DNA of 64,000 nt from an uncultured Eubacterium sp. (GCA_934320655.1 CAKRFN010000007.1:1-64000), one strand, 5' to 3'. Shown: positions 36,399 to 45,585, numbered from the stretch's first letter. Notes: generated by a model not told the origin, from the letters alone. Numbers and translations are program-made.

Positions 36399-38915
36399 TC
36401 AATATCCGCGTCTGCGTTTTTCTGCCTCCAGACGCTTTTCCAATTTATGATAAATCTTCTCCGAGAGTGCGCCCAGCTCCCGCTGTACGCCCTGACGGAC
36501 AAGCTCACTGACATTCTCTGTCTGTTCCATGATCTGCTGCGTATTGACATTTGTAAACTGCCGCTGCGTCGTATCATAGTTTGTAACTGATTCGTTCTGT
36601 GTATGAACCGTGTGCGTCTGTGTCCGGTTCTGCTCGATCAACTGCCGGATCTCTTCCTCGTCCAGTTGCTGCTCCTGGCTGCGGTGTACGAGTGTCACAT
36701 CCGTGCGCTGATCCTCGTAGACCTGCTTCGTCTGCGGTTTTTCCGATGTCCGCTCCTGCCAGCGGTCGATGACCTCTCGCGTCTGCTCCTGTATTCTTTC
36801 CTGCTGTCTGTGTACCAGCTCGGTCTGCTCCTGAACGACCTGCGCCTCATGCAGATCCCGGACGAGCACTCCGATATCATCGGTCACACCTTCCATCTGG
36901 CGGCGCACCTGCTGCGGTGCCTCCAGATATTCGCGCACGGTCTCATATACCTCTCTCGTCTGCTCCGGCAGCAGCTTCATCGCATGTGCCAGCTTCTCCT
37001 GCTGCGCCTGATGCTGCTGTGCGCCCTCCGCCTGAAGCTGCTCGAGCAATTCTGCCGGATGCTCCAGTGCCATCAGGCTTTCACGCCGCATCTGTTCGGG
37101 GCTGCGCGTCTCCTTCGGACTCTCTAACGACTCACGGATGCCCTCCATCATCTGGATATATTTACTCTGGTTATTGATATTCTCCCGATTGATCCGTGAC
37201 AGCTCCTGCTCCACGGATGAGAGATCCCGCTGATCGATATTCTGTGTCTGCTCATGGATGCTGTGATCCGCATACACATTCTGCTCGGACAATTCTGTCT
37301 GAAGCTGTGTCTGCGACAGTTGCTCCGTCACATTCACATCCGGTGGCTGTGCACCATCCGCATGCTCCTCCTGTGCCCTTGCAGCCGTCCGTGCGATCGT
37401 TTCCCGGATGCCTTCTACGGTCTGCCGATAGCGGTTCTGTACCTCTGTATGCTCCTGATGCTGTTGTGTCGTATTGATATAATCTGTCTGGTGTTGTGAG
37501 CCAGACATCTGTTGTGTCTGTTCGACATAAGTTTCTTCCTGCAGCAGATCTCCCTGCCGATGCTCAATATTCGTCTGCCGCATCTGTGGCTGTGTATACT
37601 GCTCATTTTTTGACTGGTAGAGCTGCTGCTCGATCATATGACGTAATATCGGACTATTGATCTGCTCCAGCTGTACATTGTGCTGATCCAGCAGCCGTCT
37701 GACGATCTGGCTGGAGTGGTCATCATAATAATTTATCCGGTTCAGCTGTTCGATCTGTTCAATCAGCTGCTGCTCATCCATCTGCCCGATCATCCGGTTT
37801 ACCAGATTGCGGTTATTGATATCCTGATACAGCAGCTCATTGACTGTCTGGTACTGATCTGATCCCCGCTGTTCAAACAGCCGGTTTAAAATATCAATCT
37901 CCTGTCTGCGAAGCTCCTGATGCTGTGATACGGACAACTGCCCGATCGTCTGATTGGTCTGGTAACGGCTGCTCATGCTGTTTTCGATGCGCTGCATCGT
38001 ATTTTCCGCATTCTGGTAAAAAGCCCGCTCCATATGATACCAGTTCTCTACACGGTTATTTTGATGTTCCTCATGGTTCCGGTATATGTTACCGACCAGA
38101 TCCAACAGCACCGCCGAGCTGACCTGTGTCAGGACATTCTGCTCGTTGATCTGTTCCTCAGATAACTGCTGGTTTTCATAATAATTTTCTTGTCGGTAAA
38201 TGAGCGGTGTTTCTTCGCCACGTGCTGCATTTTTCAGTTTCTGCAGCAGAATCTGCTGTGCCAGACCGTATTGCTCTGACACCTGAAGCTGCGTATTGGT
38301 AATATTCCGGTCGCCTTGCCTGCGGCTGCTGAAGTTCTGTATGATCTGATAGACCGCAGCCGTCTGCAGACGGTTTAAAATATCTTCATGCAGATGCAGC
38401 GTCTGCGACTGGTCGGTATGCGCCTCGGTACTCTGCGCGGTGACCTGCTCGCTGTGATAGTTCTCTACCAGCTGTCTCAATTCACCGGCATAATTCCAAT
38501 ACAGATTGATCAGCTGATCCGTCTGATTCTGTTCTTCTTTGACCAGCCGCACCTGCTTCATGAATTCATCCACACGGTGGATTCCGATCTTTTGCAGAAT
38601 ATCTGTGATGTACACACGATCCTGATAGGTCAGGTGCGCCGACTCGCTGATCATCATACGGTTAATCAGGTTATTCAACACATCCAGCTTATTTTCCTGC
38701 TGTACATGTACATTCGTCTGCTGGAAAATATTTGTCTGTTCTTCACCGCCAAAGAAATACTCCGGTGGTGTCGTCACCACATGGAGCAGATCCTCCGGAT
38801 TCAGCTTACTGGTCATCATCGTATACGGATCCGCAATCCGGTGATAAAACCCCTCATGCATGGAAGATCCGGGTGTTTTACATTTTAATTCAATTGGTGC
38901 TGTAATGGTCAACAT
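36399..38915 (-). CDS. Glutamine-rich coiled-coil protein, tape-measure candidate
   Basis: 838 residues, extremely rich in Q, E, N and R and almost wholly predicted helical coiled coil after the first ~70 residues. The start has a short hydrophobic beta stretch (MLTITAPIELKCK). Two weak internal repeats occur (RYRQTVEGIRETIARTA and KYIQMMEGIRESLESP). There is no membrane segment or signal. Location among tube and hub genes, extended helical character and absence of any other long helical structural protein suggest it could set tube length. I recognise no family, and an effector or internal cargo is an alternative. AAGGAGG precedes the start. Confidence 0.6.
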   Translation of the reverse strand: MLTITAPIELKCKTPGSSMHEGFYHRIADPYTMMTSKLNPEDLLHVVTTPPEYFFGGEEQTNIFQQTNVHVQQENKLDVLNNLINRMMISESAHLTYQDRVYITDILQKIGIHRVDEFMKQVRLVKEEQNQTDQLINLYWNYAGELRQLVENYHSEQVTAQSTEAHTDQSQTLHLHEDILNRLQTAAVYQIIQNFSSRRQGDRNITNTQLQVSEQYGLAQQILLQKLKNAARGEETPLIYRQENYYENQQLSEEQINEQNVLTQVSSAVLLDLVGNIYRNHEEHQNNRVENWYHMERAFYQNAENTMQRIENSMSSRYQTNQTIGQLSVSQHQELRRQEIDILNRLFEQRGSDQYQTVNELLYQDINNRNLVNRMIGQMDEQQLIEQIEQLNRINYYDDHSSQIVRRLLDQHNVQLEQINSPILRHMIEQQLYQSKNEQYTQPQMRQTNIEHRQGDLLQEETYVEQTQQMSGSQHQTDYINTTQQHQEHTEVQNRYRQTVEGIRETIARTAARAQEEHADGAQPPDVNVTEQLSQTQLQTELSEQNVYADHSIHEQTQNIDQRDLSSVEQELSRINRENINNQSKYIQMMEGIRESLESPKETRSPEQMRRESLMALEHPAELLEQLQAEGAQQHQAQQEKLAHAMKLLPEQTREVYETVREYLEAPQQVRRQMEGVTDDIGVLVRDLHEAQVVQEQTELVHRQQERIQEQTREVIDRWQERTSEKPQTKQVYEDQRTDVTLVHRSQEQQLDEEEIRQLIEQNRTQTHTVHTQNESVTNYDTTQRQFTNVNTQQIMEQTENVSELVRQGVQRELGALSEKIYHKLEKRLEAEKRRRGY

Positions 38916-38956
38916 CCCGATTCCTCCTTCTCCTTAATATTCTGTATGACCCATGC

Positions 38957-40753
38957 CTATCTCTTATTTTTCAGGAAAGCAGCGACATCCACTGCGCTGC
39001 GCGTTTTCGGCCACTGTCTGGCCTTTGCCTGCATCGCGGGTTTCCGCAATTCATTCTGGTTTGTGATGGCACTCGCTTTCACCGTCCCTGAATACGACTT
39101 TAATGATGCGGAACCGTTGATAAAATACCTGCGTTGGTTTTTAGCCGGTGCCATCTGTTTTTTTTCTGCGCCGCCCTGTCTGGGCTCGACTGCCTTCATC
39201 TTGGGGATTTTCGCACCGCCCTTGCGTGCCGCTGCCTCAAGCTCCTTTTTGCTCTTTTCGTCTTGGGGTAGTGCCGCACTGCGCTCGACCTTTCCTGTAT
39301 AGTCCTTCCTGCTCTTGGAACCTTCCATAAAATATCTGCGCTGTCCGCCTGCCGGCTTCATCTCTGGAATTTTCGCTCCACCCTTGCGAGGCTCGACTGC
39401 CTTCATTTCCCGAATATCTGCTCCACCCTTGCGTGCCGCTTCCTCAAGCTCACTCTTACGCTTTTCATCTGCGATCAATGCGGCGCTGTAGGTACGTGTT
39501 CCCTTATAATCCTTATGCCCCTTGGACTCCTTCGGGAAATACATTCTTGCATTTTTTTCCAATTCTGCCTTGCGCTTTTCTTCTTTGGAAACCGCCGCGC
39601 TGCGCTCAATCGTTCCTGTATAATCCTTTTTGCTTTTGGAGCCTTCGATAAAATATCTGCGCTGTCCGCGTGCCGCCTTCATTTCTGGAATCTTTGCACC
39701 ACCCTTGCGAGGCTCGACTGCTTTCATTTCAGGGATCTTCGCGCCTCCCTTACGCGGTTTCACCGCTTTCATTTCCGGGATCTTCGCACCTCCCTCACGC
39801 GGCTCAACCGCCTTCATTTCGGGGATATTCGCACCACCCTCACGTGCGCGTTTTTCCATTTCCTCACGGCTCAGCTCGTCTTTATTGACAATCGCACTCT
39901 TGCCGCTCCTGCCCTTATAACCGGACAATGACTTCCCACCCGGCATAAAGAAACGCTTTGCTGCTTTTTCTCGTTCAGAGATCGGTGCCATCTCATTTGT
40001 CGTTGCAATTCCCCGATCGTCCGAAATTTTAATTTTTGTGACCTTCTTGCCCTTATAATCATACACATGCTCCGGAATATCCTTGACATTCTTATCCACA
40101 TACATGCGGGCACGTTCTTCGAGCTCCTGCTTTGTCAGCTCGTTGATTCCGTAGTTTGTACGCTTTGCGTTCTTAAGCTCGGCGTCACGCTCCATGTTTG
40201 CATGATCTTTTTTCATGCTCCATGCCTTGCGTTTAGACCTGGTCGACGGATTATCCACACATAACATTTCCCGATATGCGATCGTCGTTGTCTCCACAAG
40301 CAGACCGGAGCGCTCGGCACTCAGTTCCCCGAAATCCTTTGCGATGACCGTACATCCGGTAAACGTGTAGACGCGCTGCATGGAATCGGCAAGATCCAAC
40401 ACCTCGCCATTCCCCACATAACGGCTCACCTGCAGCAGTACCGGCAGAATCAGATCTGTGCCGAGTGCCAGCGGATCAAACATATCGATGCCGACATAGC
40501 GCTCCACCTGAAACGTCATCGGCTTGCTGATCGGCTTGCGCAGCATATGTACATAATCATTCAATCCGCCCTCCTGCAATGTCTCATACTCGTTCTCGCG
40601 ATGAAATACGTGTACGGACTTGCAGGGCAGATTATAGACGCCCTCAACCTGAAGGGTAAAATTATAATTAACAAGCGGTGTCAGTCCCTGATTGGATGTC
40701 ATATCCCAATCCAGTCCGTCACCCCAGCTTGTGCCACCACTATAACTTGCCAT
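38957..40753 (-). CDS. gp19-like tube protein with a repetitive basic C-terminal extension
   Basis: 598 residues. Residues ~1-170 form a tail-tube domain (LVNYNFTLQVEGVYNLPC, YETLQEGGLNDYVHML, GLLVETTTIAYREM). The remaining ~420 residues are a hydrophilic, lysine-rich extension built from two recurring units. The first, about 15 residues, is GGAKIPEMKAVEPRK (about eight copies, four in tandem). The second, about 22 residues, is QRRYFxxGSKSxKDYTGxxxRSA (five or six copies). A normal tube subunit has about 150 residues and no such tail. ATG 40753 was chosen for its GGAAGG site. It is probably a tube initiator or terminal tube ring like Afp5, the extension perhaps filling the lumen or binding partners. 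Confidence 0.78.
   Translation of the reverse strand: MASYSGGTSWGDGLDWDMTSNQGLTPLVNYNFTLQVEGVYNLPCKSVHVFHRENEYETLQEGGLNDYVHMLRKPISKPMTFQVERYVGIDMFDPLALGTDLILPVLLQVSRYVGNGEVLDLADSMQRVYTFTGCTVIAKDFGELSAERSGLLVETTTIAYREMLCVDNPSTRSKRKAWSMKKDHANMERDAELKNAKRTNYGINELTKQELEERARMYVDKNVKDIPEHVYDYKGKKVTKIKISDDRGIATTNEMAPISEREKAAKRFFMPGGKSLSGYKGRSGKSAIVNKDELSREEMEKRAREGGANIPEMKAVEPREGGAKIPEMKAVKPRKGGAKIPEMKAVEPRKGGAKIPEMKAARGQRRYFIEGSKSKKDYTGTIERSAAVSKEEKRKAELEKNARMYFPKESKGHKDYKGTRTYSAALIADEKRKSELEEAARKGGADIREMKAVEPRKGGAKIPEMKPAGGQRRYFMEGSKSRKDYTGKVERSAALPQDEKSKKELEAAARKGGAKIPKMKAVEPRQGGAEKKQMAPAKNQRRYFINGSASLKSYSGTVKASAITNQNELRKPAMQAKARQWPKTRSAVDVAAFLKNKR
39677..39841 (-). repeat. 45-bp tandem repeats inside the tube gene
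   Basis: Four near-identical in-frame 45-base units encode the GGAKIPEMKAVEPRK motif, with synonymous and a few non-synonymous differences. Further single copies occur in the same gene at about 39.35-39.43 kb and 39.15-39.22 kb. Confidence 0.85.
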
Positions 40754-40809
40754 AGATTTCCTTCCTCTCACAGTCTGTCAGTACCATCATCAGATTCTTA
40801 ACCCGGTAT

Positions 40810-41007
40810 TTATCGATCCGGCTTCATATCTAAAATACTCTTTTCCTTCGATTTTTTGGAGGGATTCAAGCTCTTATTTATCTCAGAAATCTCACTGCAC
40901 CACTGCCTGCGGCTCGTATGATCCAGCTTCATGACTTCATCCATGCCCCAGTGAAAATAATACGAGATAAAAGACATTTCCCGATAAAGCTCCTCTTTCG
41001 GATACAG
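40810..41007 (-). CDS. Small DUF6760-type CIS protein
   Basis: About 65 residues. The core LYPKEELYREMSFISYYFHW, then MDEVMKLDHTSRRQWCSEIS and a following IN, matches a small helical family found next to CIS tube and tail-assembly genes. Its role is unknown. It probably works in tail assembly. The family begins at this point in the sequence, and the ideal ribosome site GAGGAGG stands seven bases before a CTG codon at 41007, so CTG initiation is likely. The alternative ATG at 41073 overlaps the previous gene by 64 bases and adds 22 residues read out of that gene. Confidence 0.72.
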   Translation of the reverse strand: MYPKEELYREMSFISYYFHWGMDEVMKLDHTSRRQWCSEISEINKSLNPSKKSKEKSILDMKPDR

Positions 41008-41009
41008 CT

Positions 41010-41372
41010 TTATCCCTCCTCGGTAAAATTTAACGGTACCTGAAAGATCTCGCCGCACTCCGGACATACACATTCCATCATCGGCGGTTCAATATCATTG
41101 ATTCTCTGATACATATCCTGTAAAAATGCAAGATCTGCCGTAAACAGCTTTTCGATGATATTCACTCCGACCATCGGCACACCTTCCAGCTCGGTAATCA
41201 CCTTGCTCAGAATCACGATCGTCAGATAAGACGGATTGCTGAGCACACGCGGATCACGTGTTGCGCTGATCTCGTCACCGGCAGTCGCCAGACGCATTTT
41301 TCCGTTGCGGTGAAGCTCGCCGTTACCATCCATATAGCCCTTCGGCAGTGTAAATTCAAATACTGTTTCCAT
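41010..41372 (-). CDS. CIS tail-assembly protein with C-terminal zinc-type knuckle
   Basis: 120 residues from the ATG at 41372, which has AGAGGG eight bases upstream. The middle (RDPRVLSNPSYLTIVILSKV, LFTADLAFLQDMYQRIND) matches small proteins encoded next to tube genes in CIS, thought to act like phage tail-assembly chaperones. The C-terminus has closely spaced cysteines, CVCPECGEIF, suggesting metal binding. It stops two bases before the DUF6760 start, so the two are coupled. Function is by analogy only. Confidence 0.78.
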   Translation of the reverse strand: METVFEFTLPKGYMDGNGELHRNGKMRLATAGDEISATRDPRVLSNPSYLTIVILSKVITELEGVPMVGVNIIEKLFTADLAFLQDMYQRINDIEPPMMECVCPECGEIFQVPLNFTEEG

Positions 41373-41461
41373 ATCTTTGACCCTCTCTTTATGCTTCTTA
41401 GATTCCTTCACTCTGTCATCAGATTCCCCGCCAAAACGAAACCTGCCATTGCATTTTCACC

Positions 41462-41503
41462 TTGGCGGGAAACCTGCGTATTGCAGGTCTCCCTATGCGC
41501 CAA
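41462..41503 (-). other. Strong stem-loop after the main tube gene
   Basis: Outer arms TTGGCG/CGCCAA enclose an inner stem GGGAGACCTGC/GCAGGTTTCCC with one mismatch and a 5-base loop. It starts 18 bases past the tube stop and has no T run. It could stabilise the 3' end of the sheath-tube message so that these abundant proteins are made in excess over the downstream baseplate parts. Confidence 0.6.
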
Positions 41504-41521
41504 CGCGCCGTAAAACAAATC

Positions 41522-42019
41522 CTAGTTGGGGATAATTAACTCCTCATAAGCCAGTTCTACAGACTCGATTGCAACATCACTGGTCTTTGCATCCAGATCC
41601 GGAGCTGTATACTTGGTTACCCATGCATTGCTTAATACCCATACACGTGTACCTGTGATCGTCTCCTGCTTTGTCTGGGGTGCACCGCCGTTGATATCGA
41701 TCATCTCGATCTGTACGTTGTTACGGGGCATCTCACCACGAACCTCGCTGACACATTCCTGAATCCATGTCTTGAAAGCGCTGTCCAGTGTGTATCCAAA
41801 CTTTAAGGTTACATTTCCATGTTTTACAAGTCCGGGGATCTTTACAGGAGCAAGGCTGTTCGCATTGCCCTGACGGAACTCGATCACATCAACCGTTGCT
41901 TCCACGCCGGTCACCTCACTGAATGCTGCGGTTCCGCTCACACCGTCAACGGTAACGAGGAAGTTCATTTTAGTCAACGGATATGCAAGTTGTTTTCCAT
42001 TGCTTTCATATGTTGCCAT
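41522..42019 (-). CDS. CIS main inner-tube protein (Afp1/gp19-like)
   Basis: 165 residues of the T4-like gp19 tube family: LTKMNFLVTVDGVSGTAAFS, EVTGVEATVDVIEFRQGNAN, KIPGLVKHGNVTLKFGYTLD and the closing DVAIESVELAYEELIIPN. Its hexameric rings stack to form the inner tube that the contracting sheath drives outward. It lies 63 bases after the sheath gene and is followed by a strong stem-loop. AAAGGAG is upstream. Identification is secure. Confidence 0.93.
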   Translation of the reverse strand: MATYESNGKQLAYPLTKMNFLVTVDGVSGTAAFSEVTGVEATVDVIEFRQGNANSLAPVKIPGLVKHGNVTLKFGYTLDSAFKTWIQECVSEVRGEMPRNNVQIEMIDINGGAPQTKQETITGTRVWVLSNAWVTKYTAPDLDAKTSDVAIESVELAYEELIIPN

Positions 42020-42082
42020 AAGTTATCTCTCCTTTTCTTTTACTCGTTATAACTGCTCAGTTCCTTCACAGTTTCGCTTATT

Positions 42083-43783
42083 CTATTCTTCTGCCTCTCC
42101 ACCAGCTTCTGCTGTATGCTGTGTCACGCGGAAGATCACGAACTCAGCGGGGCGTGAAGGTGCGATACCGATGTTGCAGATCAGTCTGCCGTTCATGATA
42201 TCGTCACGGCTCATCGTAGAAGGTCCGATCTCTACGAAGTAAGCCTCTGATGCTGAGTTTCCTGCAAGCATTCCGGTTCTCCACATTCCATCGAGGAATG
42301 ATGAAATTGTCATGCTGACTCTCTGCCACAAAGTAGCATCGTTGGGCTCGAATACGACCCAGTTGGTGTTTGCCTTGATGCTCTCCTCCACATAGATAAA
42401 GAGACGGCGGACATTGATGTACTTGAATGCACTGTTGCTGCTGGCAGTCTTTGCGCCCCAGATACGGATGCCCTGTCCCGGGAATGAACGGATCAGGTTG
42501 ACTCCCTCGGGATTTAAGATATCCTGCTCTGCCTTTGTATAATTGGTCTTTAATCCGGTACAGAAAATTGTCTCGTTCGCCGGAGCCTTATGTACGCCAC
42601 GGTTGACATCTGTTCTGGAGTATACACCGAGAACTGCTCCTGAAGGCGGTACAAAATCAGGCTTTCCGGATGCACGGTCAAATACCTGGATCCAGGGATG
42701 ATACATTGCTGCATAAGTAGAATCGATCATATTTCTGTAATCGATCAGGTCTTTGGTCTTGTACAGATCCTTCGGCATATCGATGACTGCCACACGGCTC
42801 TTTAAGCTCTCGCAATGTCCGACAAGTGCTACGATCACTTCCGGAATCGTCACGCCGGGTACTGCCATCATGCTGACATATTCATTCTCAAGGAAAGACT
42901 GGATACCGGTACGCTTGCCGGGGCCACCGTCTTCTCCGATAAATGTAGCAGCGTTTACTTTTGCGATCGTGCCATCGCTGCCGCCCTCAAGTGTGATCAT
43001 GCCGCTGGTCTGTCCCTCACCGAGAATTGCCTCGACCGGATTGCCGATCGTGCTCATCGGTGCTACAGTTACCTTTACAAGCTCACTGGCAGCCAGCTTT
43101 GTGCCAATATAATTGGGTGAGGTAATGTTGAAGCTCAGCTCTGTATATACCTCTGCCTCGTCATTATAACGGACACTTGCGTCAACAGTTACCAGATATG
43201 CAACTGTCTTCGGAAGTAAAGCGTCGTCTACAACCTTTCCGGTGAAAGGCTGCTCAAATACAACTGCGTTGTCAAAAATGGATTTGATCTTGTTGTACTC
43301 ATCGCCGACTACTACGAGATCTCCCTCGCGGAAGCCCTCGACGCTCTTTGCGATATAGCCCTCGCCTGCTTCAGCGACGAGCTGCATTTTCTTCTTGGTT
43401 ACAGTGTTGAAGCTGATCTGGATACGGTTGCCCCACTTACCTTCGTTGGCAGCCTCTACGGTCAGGATGCCTGCAGTCTTAGCTGCGGACTTTGCATCTG
43501 CCGGTACGACACGTGATACGAAACATCTGGTTCCGCCGTTTGCGAAAAACTGCTCTACGCTGTTTGCCAGATAACGGTACTCACCGTGTGTAAACTCGCT
43601 TAAAAATCCACCAAACTGCTTGGTAAAGCTCTTAAAACTTGTGACAAAGGAAGGTGCTCCGATGGACGGTCCTTTTTCTGCCAGTCCGACAAAACCTGCA
43701 GTACTTGTTCCTACTCCTTCAATGCTTCTGGGGGAATTATCATACTCCTCCACATATACGCCAGGTGACAAATATTCAGCCAT
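42083..43783 (-). CDS. CIS contractile sheath protein
   Basis: 566 residues. The N-terminus LSPGVYVEEYDNSPRSIEGV and the C-terminal domain (KYINVRRLFIYVEESIKANT, WVVFEPNDATLWQRVS, GRLICNIGIAPSRPAEFVIF) are the conserved sheath signatures. The middle (~120-290) is a surface-exposed insert. Afp and PVC loci carry three sheath genes, whereas this one carries only one, more like simpler CIS and R-type pyocins. It is preceded by AAGGAG and leads into the tube gene. Identification is very secure. Confidence 0.96.
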   Translation of the reverse strand: MAEYLSPGVYVEEYDNSPRSIEGVGTSTAGFVGLAEKGPSIGAPSFVTSFKSFTKQFGGFLSEFTHGEYRYLANSVEQFFANGGTRCFVSRVVPADAKSAAKTAGILTVEAANEGKWGNRIQISFNTVTKKKMQLVAEAGEGYIAKSVEGFREGDLVVVGDEYNKIKSIFDNAVVFEQPFTGKVVDDALLPKTVAYLVTVDASVRYNDEAEVYTELSFNITSPNYIGTKLAASELVKVTVAPMSTIGNPVEAILGEGQTSGMITLEGGSDGTIAKVNAATFIGEDGGPGKRTGIQSFLENEYVSMMAVPGVTIPEVIVALVGHCESLKSRVAVIDMPKDLYKTKDLIDYRNMIDSTYAAMYHPWIQVFDRASGKPDFVPPSGAVLGVYSRTDVNRGVHKAPANETIFCTGLKTNYTKAEQDILNPEGVNLIRSFPGQGIRIWGAKTASSNSAFKYINVRRLFIYVEESIKANTNWVVFEPNDATLWQRVSMTISSFLDGMWRTGMLAGNSASEAYFVEIGPSTMSRDDIMNGRLICNIGIAPSRPAEFVIFRVTQHTAEAGGEAEE

Positions 43784-43837
43784 TGTATATTTCTCCTTTC
43801 ATTTTTACATTTGAAATTCATTCATGTTTGTGTGTAC

Positions 43838-44230
43838 TTATTTCGTACTTACCATCATCTGTCCCGGATAGGTCACTTGGATCGTTCCCGCTCCGTTGGT
43901 ACAGACGCATTTGCAATCACTCGTCAGACAGGGCTTTCCGCCGATCAGAGTCGCCGGTGCTGTAGGTATCCACATACCTGCCGTCATCGGCATACACGGC
44001 TGTGGGGTCAGCACTCCGAGCGCTGCGGCTGTTGCCGCCGCCACCTGCGGATTCGCCAGTGATGTACACATCCCAAAGGGTTGTATATTCACCATTCCCT
44101 GTGCATCCTGTATCGTTGCAGCCGGCTGGCCACCGACGATGCACGTTGCCTGCGATGTGACTTTCAGGTTCGATGGTGCCACTCCAAACGGACACGATAA
44201 CACCGCACCTGTAACTACGATTTCTCCCAT
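43838..44230 (-). CDS. PAAR-like DUF4280 spike-tip protein
   Basis: 130 residues of the DUF4280 family. It starts with VVTGAVLSCPFGVAPSNLKV and has regularly placed cysteines (CPFG, CIVGG, CMPMTAGMW, CLTSDCKCVC) and beta-rich character. These are the features of PAAR-like proteins that sharpen the needle tip, probably with a bound metal. In T6SS and CIS such tips can also carry effectors, but no extension is present here. It lies between an unrecognised beta protein gene and the sheath gene. Confidence 0.88.
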   Translation of the reverse strand: MGEIVVTGAVLSCPFGVAPSNLKVTSQATCIVGGQPAATIQDAQGMVNIQPFGMCTSLANPQVAAATAAALGVLTPQPCMPMTAGMWIPTAPATLIGGKPCLTSDCKCVCTNGAGTIQVTYPGQMMVSTK

Positions 44231-44241
44231 ATCTCCGCTCC

Positions 44242-44988
44242 TTACCGCAATTCATTTTCTGTGCACTGATGAAAATCCACTACCTGAAATCTGTCCTCCC
44301 CGTTCACACGGTATCGGACCAGATATTCTATGACCAGTGCATCATCCCTGACGCGAAGTAAATAGCTGCCGTCCGGTGATACGTTTCCAAATACCACGCG
44401 GGCGATGGGCGAATTTACTGTGAATGTCTCCTTTAACGGTTCTTTGAGTTTCACCATATTCGGCGGCACTTCTTCAACTACTTCGAAATGCTCGTAATGT
44501 GCGCGATCCTCGCTGATCAATCCGTAGTGGACATTCTCCATGCTCAGCCTGCCTCTCGCCAAAAACAGCTTCAACATGCATTTCTTCTCGTTGAACTCGC
44601 TGTAGCAAAGATTCGACTGTGAGAGGCTGACTGCCTCAATTTCCTCCAGGCCTTGAAGTGTACCGGTAAGTGAGCAGAGACGTTCTCCCTTTGCGAGTTT
44701 CTCTGACGGTATCAGGAACACTTGCTTTAGAGGCACCACCTTATCCAGCTTTTCATACTGTACGTCTATCACGGCATCCTCGTAGCCATACACCTTCAGC
44801 GTCAGGGTGTTATCCCCGCGCCCGGTATTGATAAAGACGAAATTACCGCCGCCTCTCGGAATCGGCCAGCACTGTTTGCCTTTGATGAAAAAACGTACAT
44901 CCTGTTCCTCCACTGCCGCTCCGGTTGTCGTATCGACAAGCTGGATGACAAGGTCAAGCCTGTGGCGGATCGTTGATGCTTCTTCCAC
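44242..44988 (-). CDS. Unrecognised CIS-operon protein with a beta-sandwich start
   Basis: 248 residues, predicted cytoplasmic and soluble. Residues ~10-100 resemble a carboxypeptidase-regulatory or PEGA-like beta-sandwich (DLVIQLVDTTTGAAVEEQDV, VYGYEDAVIDVQYEKLD, QVFLIPSEK). The rest is beta-rich and unrecognised. Initiation appears to be at GTG, nine bases after GGGAGGGAG, which also encodes the end of the DUF4255 gene, so the two are coupled. It could be a fibre, sheath-cap or tip adaptor. Confidence 0.6.
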   Translation of the reverse strand: MEEASTIRHRLDLVIQLVDTTTGAAVEEQDVRFFIKGKQCWPIPRGGGNFVFINTGRGDNTLTLKVYGYEDAVIDVQYEKLDKVVPLKQVFLIPSEKLAKGERLCSLTGTLQGLEEIEAVSLSQSNLCYSEFNEKKCMLKLFLARGRLSMENVHYGLISEDRAHYEHFEVVEEVPPNMVKLKEPLKETFTVNSPIARVVFGNVSPDGSYLLRVRDDALVIEYLVRYRVNGEDRFQVVDFHQCTENELR

Positions 44989-44994
44989 TTATAC

Positions 44995-45585
44995 TCACTC
45001 CCTCCCTTCTCCTGTAATGTGCAGTCCGAACGTTGCCTCCGCAACGCGAGGTGTATTGATAATCACCTCACTGGACAGGAATACGGGTGCCGCCTTGTAA
45101 AACAGGCTGATCTGATAAGGCTTGTTGATCGCCTGCCACACCCGGACCTTTTCCTCCAGACTTATCTTCGCCTGAGATAGCACGATCGGAGGTTCTTGTG
45201 TGTCCAGCCATGTCTGCAGCTGATTTGGAAGGACGGAACTGTTGTCATTGACAATCTGTGCAACCCTTCCGATAATCTTTTGTATATCCGGCGCCTTGAG
45301 TCCCATCTGGGAGGAGCCGTTGATAAATACCATATAGTATAAGCCATATGGTCTTGGCGGTTTTTGTAACTGCACCTGACCTCTTTGCATGTAAGGCCGC
45401 TGCGTAACATCACTCTCTTCTCTCACATCATACAGATACAGTCCGACGATATAGTCTACATCCTGGTCTGCCGGAGAAGATATCTCTATATTGTTCGGCG
45501 AGGGAATCGGCTCCGGACACATTTTCTCTCTCAGTGTCCGGACGATATATGCACTCACATCCGATATAATTGTATAATCTGCCAT
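44995..45585 (-). CDS. DUF4255 tail terminator (Pvc16/Afp16-like)
   Basis: 196 residues with the DUF4255/Pvc16 N-terminal pattern: ISDVSAYIVRTLREKM at the start, DVDYIVGLYLYDVREESDVT and RPYGLYYMVFINGSSQM in the middle. Members cap the tube and sheath at the end opposite the baseplate and set particle length together with the tape measure. It is the first classical structural gene of the operon, directly after the envelope genes. Identification is good. Confidence 0.9.
   Translation of the reverse strand: MADYTIISDVSAYIVRTLREKMCPEPIPSPNNIEISSPADQDVDYIVGLYLYDVREESDVTQRPYMQRGQVQLQKPPRPYGLYYMVFINGSSQMGLKAPDIQKIIGRVAQIVNDNSSVLPNQLQTWLDTQEPPIVLSQAKISLEEKVRVWQAINKPYQISLFYKAAPVFLSSEVIINTPRVAEATFGLHITGEGRE

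Noticed and set aside
39677..39841. CRISPR array
   Set aside because: The 45-base units are contiguous with no spacers and stay in frame within the tube gene.
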